A DNA stretch of 7,681 bases from Candidatus Latescibacterota bacterium (GCA_030613045.1 JAUWMS010000100.1:1-7681), one strand, 5' to 3'. Positions 1 through 5,534 are shown, numbered from the stretch's first letter. Notes: a model not told the origin generated them from the letters alone. Made by a program: numbers and translations.

Positions 1-279
1 CATCATGCGGATCCTGGTTTCGGCAAGTCCCTTTTGATTGCGCTCGATCTCCTTCGCCATCTGCTCCCTGTGTGCGTCTAATTCCCGCATCTGAGCGGGA
101 TTCAACGACAACGCGCGGTGCATCAGACCCCGTATCGGATCCCGAATCGGTCCGCCGGGAGGGAGAAAGGGGCGGTCTATGCGGCGCACCTGCCATGCAT
201 GGAATCCGATGGTCCCGATGGCGGCTGCGTTTACCATTACAGAGAAGACCAAGGCCAAAATCAACCACTTATTTCTCAT
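1..279 (-). CDS. Membrane-anchored Spy/heavy-metal-sensor-like protein (partial, C-terminus beyond window)
   Basis: Ninety-three codons read from an ATG at 279 to the left edge without a stop, so the C-terminal part is missing. The start is supported by an AAGGAG site six bases upstream. Residues about 5-27 are hydrophobic (starting LILALVFSVMV) and form a signal anchor or uncleaved signal peptide. A proline- and arginine-rich linker follows. From about residue 50 there is a helical, charged stretch (ALSLNPAQMRELDAHREQM) that resembles the helix-hairpin repeats of the periplasmic Spy/CpxP/Metal_resist group. Family members bind metal or act as periplasmic chaperones. As the third gene after an ECF sigma factor and its anti-sigma factor, it could sense or relieve envelope stress, but that role is inferred from context. 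No metal-binding residues can be judged in the visible part. Confidence in the gene is good; the family name is tentative. Confidence 0.72.
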   Translation of the reverse strand, partial: MRNKWLILALVFSVMVNAAAIGTIGFHAWQVRRIDRPFLPPGGPIRDPIRGLMHRALSLNPAQMRELDAHREQMAKEIERNQKGLAETRIRMM

Positions 280-304
280 GACGTTCTCCTTCTCGTATTA
301 TGCC

Positions 305-382
305 TTTGTAGGGGCGAATCTTGTATTCGCCCAAGCCAATGAAAGCCCGAGAAAGGGCGATCACGGGGACCGTCCCTACAAA
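305..382. repeat. Compound palindromic element, GTAGGGGCGA type
   Basis: The outer arms TTTGTAGGG (305-313) and CCCTACAAA (374-382) are perfect inverted copies. Inside lies a hairpin with an 8-bp stem, GGGCGAAT/ATTCGCCC (312-319/325-332), and loop CTTGT. A second, imperfect GGGCGATC-type hairpin lies at 355-376. The same GTAGGGGCGA core and CTTGT loop recur at 1761-1786. The element fills the gap between the anti-sigma gene and the Spy-like gene and overlaps the last codons of the anti-sigma gene. It looks like a dispersed intergenic repeat that may also act as an RNA hairpin within the operon. Confidence 0.8.
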
Positions 383-846
383 TCGTTCTGATCGGCAAGG
401 AGTTCCACGTAATCCGATCCGATGGAGTGCGCGGGGAAATCATCCAGCGCATCGAGATACAGGGATGCCGTCACCTGCTCCCAGACCTCCGGTTCGTCCG
501 CTCGCTGCACGTCGTAGAGTGCGCCGCCGATCCAGAGTCCGACGCCCGATGCGGCAACCACCGTGGCGGGCACGAGCAAGCGATCCAAAAATCCCCGGAC
601 CCTCTCCAGCGAGAAACGCCGCTCCTCGACTTGGGCGATCCGTGCATTCAGTTTGATCCAAAAGTGAGGGGAAGGATCCACCTCGTGCATCTCTCCCAAC
701 TGCTTCCACGTTGCGGTCAAGGATTCAGCTTCCTGTTGGCAGTGGGGGCATCCGGATACGTGTTCGGAAATCCGTGAAGCCTGCTTCTTCGAAAGCTCCC
801 CATCGAGAAATGCGGAAAGCCTTCGCTGAACCTGTTGACATTTCAT
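376..846 (-). CDS. Zinc-finger (zf-HC2) transmembrane anti-sigma factor
   Basis: A 156-residue protein. I place the start at the ATG at 846 because GGGAGG lies nine bases upstream and the conserved zinc-finger region begins right there (MKCQQVQRRLSAFLDGEL). The frame stays open upstream to an ATG at 912, but that adds 22 residues with no family likeness. The ZAS motif is complete: Cys3, then His29-x3-Cys33-x2-Cys36. Residues 39-88 form a linker. Residues about 90-110 (from LLVPATVVAASGVGL) are one membrane segment, leaving a C-terminal tail of about 45 residues outside. In this family the cytoplasmic N-terminus binds and silences the partner ECF sigma factor, and the signal is transmitted by proteolysis or conformational change. 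The partner is the sigma gene just upstream on the same strand. The TAG stop lies inside the palindromic element at 305-382. Confidence 0.9.
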   Translation of the reverse strand: MKCQQVQRRLSAFLDGELSKKQASRISEHVSGCPHCQQEAESLTATWKQLGEMHEVDPSPHFWIKLNARIAQVEERRFSLERVRGFLDRLLVPATVVAASGVGLWIGGALYDVQRADEPEVWEQVTASLYLDALDDFPAHSIGSDYVELLADQNDL

Positions 847-873
847 CGAAATTCGCCTCCCTTCTACAGAGTG

Positions 874-902
874 AAACACCCATCTTCCGAGAAACTTGCG
901 GT
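874..902 (-). promoter_or_regulatory. Candidate ECF-sigma promoter upstream of the anti-sigma gene
   Basis: Read on the minus strand, ACCGCAAGTTTC (902-891), ten unconserved bases, then GGTGTTT (880-874). Exactly the same two blocks with the same spacing occur upstream of the sigma gene. As a -35/-10 pair, GCAAG and GTTT are 17 bases apart, which is within ECF promoter geometry. The predicted transcript start is about 866, just before the GGGAGG site at 861-856, so the leader would be short. This would give the anti-sigma gene its own sigma-dependent promoter. Confidence 0.6.
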
Positions 903-912
903 TTATTTTCAA

Positions 913-1050
913 AGATAACCTTCACCACGGATAACCACGGAATAACACAGAAGAAAAGAGAAATGCGGTTATGCAACATCTATTGAAGTAAGCCAAATTA
1001 TTCCGTTTATTCCGTGTTTTTCCGTGAGATTCCGTGGTGAACGGTTATTG
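913..1050. repeat. Long imperfect inverted repeat (TTCACCACGGA family) between the sigma and anti-sigma genes
   Basis: The left arm (about 913-952) contains TTCACCACGGA at 921-931. The right arm (about 1005-1050) contains its exact reverse complement at 1031-1041, and the arms match at most positions over about 38 bp. The right arm is itself built of four units of about 10 bp starting TTCCGT (1001, 1010, 1020, 1030). The right arm overlaps the sigma gene stop codon (1047-1045). The roughly 50-bp centre holds nothing recognisable. In RNA this could fold into a long hairpin limiting read-through from the sigma gene to the anti-sigma gene. It could also be a non-coding miniature repeat element. 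Confidence 0.75.
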
Positions 1051-1623
1051 AAATTCTTCAAAATAGCCACTGAGCTTTTTTTTCAGCGTTTGCTTAGCCC
1101 GATGCAATTTGGACTCCACCGCGGATACGGAGGTTTCCATCACTTCGGCGATCTGCTTGTAGGACAATCCCTCGTACCGGCTGAGCACCACGGCGGTTTT
1201 CTGGGCCGCGGGAAGCGTATCCAGCGCACGACGGATCATCGCCTCGCGCTCCGCCTGCTCCGACGACAGGTCCGGCTGATCCGCCGGGTCTGAGGGAAAC
1301 TCCCGACCCGGTCCATCCGCCGTGTCCTCCTGCAATTGATCCAGAGAGAACCACCGCAGGCGCTTCCGCTTCCTCAGCCGGTTGAGCGCCAGGCGGGTGG
1401 CGATGGTGTAGAGATAGGTGAACAGCTCGGCTTTGGGCTGATACGACTTCGCCGAAAGATAGAGCCTCAGAAAAGTCTCCTGAGCCACCTCCTCCGCGTC
1501 TTCCCGGTTTCCGAGGAAGCGATAGGCCACGTTGATCACCCGGCGCTGATAGGTTTCCACAATGGACTTGAACGCGCGTTTATCCCCGGATTTTACGCGC
1601 ATCATAAGGTCTGTGTCGGTCAT
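1045..1623 (-). CDS. ECF (RpoE-like) RNA polymerase sigma factor
   Basis: A 192-residue protein of the usual ECF size. Region 2 covers about residues 5-88: an N-terminal helix with SGDKRAFKSIVETY, then YRFLGNREDAEEVAQETFLRLY and a basic stretch NRLRKRKR, matching the core-binding and -10 recognition helices. Region 4 covers about 128-188, with LPAAQKTAVVLSRYEGLSY and the helix-turn-helix KQIAEVMETSVSAVESKLHRAK for -35 recognition. There is no extra C-terminal domain. The start at 1623 fits family alignment; the ribosome site is weak (GGGTACC), which may keep sigma levels low relative to the strongly initiated anti-sigma factor. It is followed 198 bp downstream on the same strand by its probable anti-sigma factor. 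The element at 1677-1705 suggests autoregulation. Confidence 0.95.
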   Translation of the reverse strand: MTDTDLMMRVKSGDKRAFKSIVETYQRRVINVAYRFLGNREDAEEVAQETFLRLYLSAKSYQPKAELFTYLYTIATRLALNRLRKRKRLRWFSLDQLQEDTADGPGREFPSDPADQPDLSSEQAEREAMIRRALDTLPAAQKTAVVLSRYEGLSYKQIAEVMETSVSAVESKLHRAKQTLKKKLSGYFEEFQ

Positions 1624-1676
1624 AAGGTACCCGAATTTTCAGATTGGACAGCGATGTTTGCGGCCATTGCACTGTT

Positions 1677-1705
1677 AAACACCGAAACGCGTGGAAACTT
1701 GCGGT
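1677..1705 (-). promoter_or_regulatory. Candidate autoregulated ECF-sigma promoter of the sigma gene
   Basis: On the minus strand ACCGCAAGTTTC (1705-1694), ten bases, then GGTGTTT (1683-1677) repeat the element found upstream of the anti-sigma gene, while the ten spacer bases differ. The predicted transcript start is about 1669, giving a leader of about 46 nt. ECF sigma genes commonly transcribe themselves, so conservation of both blocks with fixed spacing next to this sigma gene supports a cognate promoter. No experiment backs this, and I cannot define the exact -35 and -10 limits. Confidence 0.6.
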
Positions 1706-1760
1706 CTCGTTCACAAAAAAATTGGGGCGGATTGGAGCGTGCCCCATTTCCTAAACCAAA

Positions 1761-1786
1761 AGGGCGATCACAAGGATCGCCCCTAC
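1761..1786 (-). terminator. Palindromic repeat, possible guaA terminator
   Basis: A perfect 8-bp stem GGGCGATC/GATCGCCC (1762-1769/1775-1782) closes a 5-nt loop. On the minus strand it reads GTAGGGGCGATC, loop CTTGT, GATCGCCC, then TTTT, so a transcript leaving guaA (stop at 1859) would meet a hairpin plus a short U-run. The core and loop are the same as in the element at 305-332, so it is a dispersed repeat that may have been co-opted as a terminator. The rest of the 235-bp gap between guaA and the sigma gene holds only the candidate promoter at 1677-1705. Confidence 0.6.
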
Positions 1787-1858
1787 GAACACGGAGGGTC
1801 ATTAAGCAAACGGGTAACCTGCAAACTTCATGGCGCGGAGCCACAGGCCCCATCGTTT

Positions 1859-3661
1859 TTATTCCCACTCAATGGTCCCCGGGGGCTTGTGCGTGACGTC
1901 GTAGAAGACCGCCTCAATCCCGGAAAGCGCGGAGATGTCGTCCGCCATCTTCATGGCCACGTCCATCGGAATCTCGGAGAAACGGGCCGTCATCGCCTCC
2001 TTAGAAACGACCGGACGCAGCACGATGCTTTCCTTTTCGCCGTCGGAGGAAAGCGGAAGCAAGACCACGGGCATCTGCCAGATCGCATCCATCAGACCGT
2101 GCTCCTCGAGGGCATGCGTCGCGATGGCGTCGGCCTCGCGCAACAGGTCCAGCCGCTTCTTCGACAGATCGCAGGATTTGACAAATAGCGGAGGGAGCGT
2201 GTCCGGTCGGAGCAGGAGGACCGCACGATTGATTTGTGGAATTCGATTGGTGATCTCCGTGGATACGCGCTCCAGAGTCTGCCAATCCGTCGTCCCGATC
2301 AAGGCGACCGGATGCGCGTACGTGCGGAAATCCCCCTGAACGCCCACGCTTTTGATGGGAAGTATCCGGGCGTCCAGACCCGTCTTTCGGGCGATCTCCC
2401 GCGCAGACGCCTCCGCGTTTTGCTCCGCCTCGCCAAGCGATTCCGAACCGTCCGAACACAGCGCGCGCACGCCCAGTCCCGGTCCGGGGAAGGGATGCCG
2501 CCATACGAGCGATTTGGGAATCCCCAGTCGTTCCCCGACCTCGCGCACCTCGTCCTTGTAAAGCTGAGACAGCGGCTCGATGATCTTGCCCTGAGCGATC
2601 AATTCCTCCACCAGCGCCACCCGATTGTGGTGCGTTTTGATCACCGCCGCGTTTTTCGTGCCCCCGGACTCGATGGTATCCGGATAGATCGTGCCCTGCC
2701 CCAGAATCCATTGCTCCGGATCCAGCCCGAGCTGCTCCATCGCCCTGTCCCGCACCTCGATAAATTGGGTTCCGATGATCCGGCGCTTCGCTTCGGGATG
2801 CACCACGCCTCTGAGCGCGGACAGGAAATCCGTACCGGCATCCACCACGTAGAAGTTGGTGAAGCCATGTTCGAGAAGACTGTCCCGCACGAGCGCACTT
2901 TCGTTTTTACGCATCAGCCCGTTATCAATGTGAAGGCCATAGACCCGTTTTGCGCCGAGAGCTTTTTCCAGCAGCACGAACGCCACTGTCGAATCCACGC
3001 CGCCGGACACAAATAGGAACACGTTCCGGTCGCCCATCCGATCCCGGATGGCCTGTAGGGAAGACTCGATGTAATTCCCCATCGTCCAGGTTCGCTCGCA
3101 GCCGCACAGCGCAACAAAGTTCTCCAGCATCCGCATCCCGTTGGGTGTATGGGTTACTTCGGGGTGAAATTGGAGGCCGTACAGTTCCCGGTTTGGATCG
3201 CCCATCGCCGCGATGGCACAGGAGGCGGTGCTTCCCAACACGCGAAATCCCGGCGGCGCCTGGGCCACGTGATCCCCGTGGCTCATCCACACCGTCTCCG
3301 AGTCCTCCAATCCCTCAAGAATGCCCGCCTTCTCCCGAATATCGAGTTGCGCCGCGCCGTATTCCTTCGTCTGCCCCGGCTCTACCACGCCTCCGAGCTG
3401 CTGAGCCATCAGATGATGTCCGTAGCAGAGGCCCAGCACCGGAATGCCGAGGTCAAAAAGGTTCGGATTAAACCGGGGCTGATCCGCATCGTACACACTC
3501 GACGGCCCCCCGGAGAGGATCAGTCCCTTGAAATTTCGAAGCCGGTCCGAGTCGCTGTCCGGGGACACGATCTCGGAATAGACCCGCAGCCGCCGTATCC
3601 GATTGGCAATCAGATGCGTGTATTGCCCGCCGAAATCCAATACGCCTATGGGATCCTGCAT
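1859..3661 (-). CDS. guaA: GMP synthase (glutamine-hydrolysing), long two-subdomain form
   Basis: Converts XMP to GMP using ATP and glutamine-derived ammonia in the cytoplasm, the last step of the guanine branch of purine synthesis. The ATG at 3661 follows GAGGAG at an 8-base spacing. Residues 1-185 are the class I glutamine amidotransferase domain, with nucleophile Cys79 (GLCYGHH) and His166/Glu168 (QFHPEV). Residues about 195-395 are the ATP pyrophosphatase domain with the PP-loop SGGVDS (219-224), HIDNGLMRKNE (244-254) and FPGPGLGVR (391-399). The C-terminal part is unusually long. Residues about 400-487 form a first subdomain containing LPIKSVGVQGDFRTY (434-448) and INRAV. Residues about 500-600 form a second ending KPPGTIEWE. 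At 600 residues it exceeds the roughly 510-525 of the common bacterial enzyme. It resembles the long form known from human GMPS and, as I recall, Leptospira. Confidence 0.97.
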   Translation of the reverse strand: MQDPIGVLDFGGQYTHLIANRIRRLRVYSEIVSPDSDSDRLRNFKGLILSGGPSSVYDADQPRFNPNLFDLGIPVLGLCYGHHLMAQQLGGVVEPGQTKEYGAAQLDIREKAGILEGLEDSETVWMSHGDHVAQAPPGFRVLGSTASCAIAAMGDPNRELYGLQFHPEVTHTPNGMRMLENFVALCGCERTWTMGNYIESSLQAIRDRMGDRNVFLFVSGGVDSTVAFVLLEKALGAKRVYGLHIDNGLMRKNESALVRDSLLEHGFTNFYVVDAGTDFLSALRGVVHPEAKRRIIGTQFIEVRDRAMEQLGLDPEQWILGQGTIYPDTIESGGTKNAAVIKTHHNRVALVEELIAQGKIIEPLSQLYKDEVREVGERLGIPKSLVWRHPFPGPGLGVRALCSDGSESLGEAEQNAEASAREIARKTGLDARILPIKSVGVQGDFRTYAHPVALIGTTDWQTLERVSTEITNRIPQINRAVLLLRPDTLPPLFVKSCDLSKKRLDLLREADAIATHALEEHGLMDAIWQMPVVLLPLSSDGEKESIVLRPVVSKEAMTARFSEIPMDVAMKMADDISALSGIEAVFYDVTHKPPGTIEWE

Positions 3662-3698
3662 ACGATTTTCTCCTCGTTATCGTCAGTGGAAAAGAAGG

Positions 3699-3753
3699 GG
3701 TGAAAGTGGGAAAGCTTGACAGTGAGAAAGTGGGAAAGTGGGAAGGTGAGGGC
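3699..3753. repeat. Imperfect 8-bp tandem repeat in the guaA leader
   Basis: Six octamers run from 3706: GTGGGAAA, GCTTGACA, GTGAGAAA, GTGGGAAA, GTGGGAAG, GTGAGGGC, preceded by a partial unit GGTGAAA. They lie about 40-90 bases upstream of the guaA start, inside its predicted 5' untranslated leader, where the RNA would be pyrimidine-rich (CTTTCCCAC repeats). No coding function is seen. This is probably a slippage-prone intergenic repeat. Confidence 0.65.
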
Positions 3754-3806
3754 GCAAGGGAGTCCCACCGTCCTTGCGGTTGGTTCAAGAATCTTGTTTT
3801 TGGGTT

Positions 3807-3838
3807 TTCTCCGCGTCCTCAGCGTTCTCCGCGGTGAA
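3807..3838. repeat. 9-bp triple repeat, CGCGGAGAA family
   Basis: Three 9-mers TTCTCCGCG, TCCTCAGCG, TTCTCCGCG (3807-3833) are followed by GTGAA. The end CCGCGGTGAA is close to the TCCGTGGTGAA end of the inverted repeat at 1031-1041, and both are built of 9-10-bp units, so the two probably belong to one dispersed repeat family. It lies in the predicted guaA leader. Between 3754 and 3806 nothing is recognisable. Confidence 0.6.
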
Positions 3839-3873
3839 ACAGCCGTTTCATTTCGTTTCCCGACCAAGTATCC

Positions 3874-3902
3874 AATATACCAAAGTGCGCCTCGATTGTC
3901 AA
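3874..3902 (-). promoter_or_regulatory. Sigma-70-type promoter of guaA
   Basis: On the minus strand TTGACA (3902-3897), a 17-base spacer, then TATATT (3879-3874). The -35 is a perfect consensus and the -10 differs at one or two positions. The predicted start is near 3867, giving a leader of about 205 nt. Immediately upstream of the -35 is CATTTTCCCT. A related block precedes the other two near-consensus promoters in the window. Confidence 0.8.
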
Positions 3903-3962
3903 AGGGAAAATGGAGCGCATTTCAATCAGGGTCAGAAAACCGTCTTTGCCTCCACTTTCCGC

Positions 3963-3991
3963 TTGACAAAGTCCGCGTCTTATCGTATTAT
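3963..3991 (+). promoter_or_regulatory. Sigma-70-type promoter of purA
   Basis: TTGACA (3963-3968), a 17-base spacer and TATTAT (3986-3991) form a near-perfect promoter pointing at purA. The predicted start is near 3998, giving a leader of about 205 nt that contains the 7-bp array. CACTTTCCGC lies directly upstream of the -35. The guaA promoter fires in the opposite direction, with its -35 ending only 60 bases away; any shared operator would have to sit in 3903-3962, where I see no clear palindrome. Confidence 0.8.
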
Positions 3992-4091
3992 TCGGTGGGC
4001 GTTCGGCATTTTTGTGAGGCGGCTCGGATTTTTCGCCGCGCTTGTTTTTGGTCTCATTGTGGATCGCCCGCACCCATTTGGATATTGTTTC

Positions 4092-4161
4092 ACGCATCAC
4101 GCATCACGCATCACGTTTTACGTTTTACGTTTTACGTTTCACGCATCACGTTTCACCTTTC
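4092..4161. repeat. Ten-unit 7-bp tandem repeat in the purA leader
   Basis: The heptamers in order are ACGCATC three times, ACGTTTT three times, ACGTTTC, ACGCATC, ACGTTTC, ACCTTTC, followed by a partial ACG. The array begins about 94 bases after the predicted purA transcript start and ends 42 bases before its ATG. It resembles the heptanucleotide short tandem repeats (STRR) described in filamentous cyanobacteria in unit length, though not evidently in sequence. It is transcribed but lies upstream of the ribosome site, so it is unlikely to be translated as part of purA. Confidence 0.9.
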
Positions 4162-4203
4162 ACGAAATTTTTGCACTTCGTAAATTATTCCATGGAGGTT
4201 GCT

Positions 4204-5481
4204 ATGTCAACGAAAGTGGTTGTAGGGGCCCAGTGGGGAGACGAGGCCAAAGCTAAGGTCGTGGATTATCTCGCGGAAGAAGCCGACATTGTGGCGCGTT
4301 TTCAGGGGGGCGCCAACGCCGGGCACACCGTCATCGTGGGGGAGCACAAATTCATTTTTCACCAGATCCCGGTGGCGGCGATGCACCCGGACAAGATCTG
4401 CGTGATCGGAAACGGCGTGGCGCTCGACCCGGTGGCGCTGATCGAGGAGATCGAGGCGCTGGAGGTCGAGGGCATCACGCTTTCGGGCCGTCTGTTCATC
4501 AGCCCGCATGCGCATTTGGTGATGCCGTATCACAAGCTGTTGGATCGGCTCATAGACGAGAGCAAGGGCAAAGGGAAGATCGGCGTAACGGGCCGGGGCA
4601 TCGGGCCGTGCTATCGGGACAAGGCGGCCCGGACGGGCATTCGCGCCGGGGATCTTTTGGATCAGGGGCTGTTCCGGGAGAAACTCTCGGCCAACCTTTG
4701 GGAGAAAAACCGGATCCTCGCCGCTCTGTATGAGCACGAGCCCTTCGATGAGAAGCCGATCGCGGAGGAGTTCATGACGCTGGGCAAGCGGATCGTGCCT
4801 TGCCTAACGGACGTTTCGCTGTTCCTGAACCGGGCCATGGCGGACGGAAAACGCATCCTTTTCGAGGGCGCGCAGGGGACGTTTCTCGACATAGATCATG
4901 GAACCTATCCCTTCGTGACCTCCTCCAACCCCACCGCCGGCGGCGCGTGCACGGGCGCGGGCGTGGGTCCCACGAAGATGGATGAGGTGATCGGCGTGGT
5001 CAAATCCTATACCACGCGCGGGGGAAGCGGCCCCTTGCCCACGGAGTTTTTGGGCGAATTTCAGGAGCGGATGCGGAAGCAGTGGGGAGAATACGGCGCC
5101 ACCACCGGGCGCGGACGGCGTTGCGGCTGGTTCGATGCGGTGCTGGTGCGATACTCCGCCCGGATCAACGGCCTGACCAATCTGGCCCTCACCCGGTTGG
5201 ATTCGCTCGACGAGTTGGATTCGATTCGGATCTGCGTGGCGTACGAAGCGCGCGGAAAACGGATCGAGGATTTTCCGTGGGAACCCGGCTTGCTAACGGA
5301 ATGCACGCCGATCTACGAGGAGATGCCGGGATGGAAGACCCCTACCTCGGAGGCGCGGCGCTTCGAGGAACTGCCGGATCGGGCGCGGGACTATCTTGGG
5401 CGGATCAGCGCTTTGACCGGCCCTCCCATTTCGCTCGTGTCCGTGGGCCCGGAGCGGAATCAGACGATTGCGGTGAACTGA
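4204..5481 (+). CDS. purA: Adenylosuccinate synthase
   Basis: Joins IMP and aspartate with GTP hydrolysis to form adenylosuccinate, the first committed step to AMP, in the cytoplasm. The ATG at 4204 has GGAGG five bases upstream; the frame is open further upstream, but through the 7-bp repeat array, so that extension is rejected. At 425 residues it has the normal family length. Catalytic Asp13 lies in QWGDEAKAK (10-18) and His41 in NAGHT (38-42). Other family blocks are GRGIGPCYRDKAAR, FEGAQGTFLDIDHGTYPFVTSSN, GATTGRGRR (298-306, aspartate-loop arginines 303 and 305) and VGPERNQTI near the C-terminus. Oddities: the nearly invariant GDEGKGK loop has alanines at both glycines (15 and 17), and the TKLD GTP-site motif reads TRLD (330-333). 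It is the only gene on its strand before the sensor and diverges from guaA. Confidence 0.97.
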   Translation: MSTKVVVGAQWGDEAKAKVVDYLAEEADIVARFQGGANAGHTVIVGEHKFIFHQIPVAAMHPDKICVIGNGVALDPVALIEEIEALEVEGITLSGRLFISPHAHLVMPYHKLLDRLIDESKGKGKIGVTGRGIGPCYRDKAARTGIRAGDLLDQGLFREKLSANLWEKNRILAALYEHEPFDEKPIAEEFMTLGKRIVPCLTDVSLFLNRAMADGKRILFEGAQGTFLDIDHGTYPFVTSSNPTAGGACTGAGVGPTKMDEVIGVVKSYTTRGGSGPLPTEFLGEFQERMRKQWGEYGATTGRGRRCGWFDAVLVRYSARINGLTNLALTRLDSLDELDSIRICVAYEARGKRIEDFPWEPGLLTECTPIYEEMPGWKTPTSEARRFEELPDRARDYLGRISALTGPPISLVSVGPERNQTIAVN

Positions 5482-5497
5482 CGATCGCGGTGAAATA
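5464..5497. repeat. 17-bp tandem duplication across the purA stop codon
   Basis: Two adjacent 17-bp copies (5464-5480 and 5481-5497) match at 14 of 17 positions. The first encodes the last PurA residues TIAVN and enters the TGA stop (5479-5481); the second repeats ACGATCGCGGTGAA beyond it in a shifted frame. It does not alter the protein. Confidence 0.7.
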
Positions 5498-5504
5498 GAT
5501 AGCT

Positions 5505-5534
5505 ATAGGGGGCACAGCATGCTGTGCCCCCTAT
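5505..5534. repeat. 30-bp perfect palindrome downstream of purA
   Basis: All 15 base pairs of the symmetric sequence match, centred on GCATGC (5517-5522), with outer ends ATAGGGGGCA and TGCCCCCTAT. As RNA it would be a very stable hairpin 24 bases past the purA stop and could terminate or protect the purA transcript, although no U-run follows. The TAGGGG outer arm resembles the GTAGGGGC arms of the other palindromic repeats here. Confidence 0.85.

Noticed and set aside
847..912. Longer anti-sigma start at 912
   Set aside because: It would run through the candidate promoter and the GGGAGG site, and the 22 extra residues match nothing in the family.
2234..3016. A 260-codon plus-strand open frame
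   Set aside because: Antisense to the conserved ATP pyrophosphatase domain of guaA; no ribosome site or family likeness.
3400..3430. GuaA active site CYGHH with His83 where Gln is usual
   Set aside because: The class I amidotransferase signature, as I recall it, tolerates His at this position and the triad Cys79/His166/Glu168 is intact, so inactivation is not indicated.
3716..3721. TTGACA on the plus strand in the guaA leader
   Set aside because: It is one degenerate unit of the 8-bp repeat and has no -10 at suitable spacing and no downstream gene before purA's own promoter.
4092..4161. CRISPR array
   Set aside because: The units are only 7 bp and directly abutting, with no spacers.
4042..4203. 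Upstream in-frame extension of purA by 54 codons
   Set aside because: It translates the 7-bp array, has no ribosome site, and PurA proteins start at the ATG at 4204, which has GGAGG five bases upstream.
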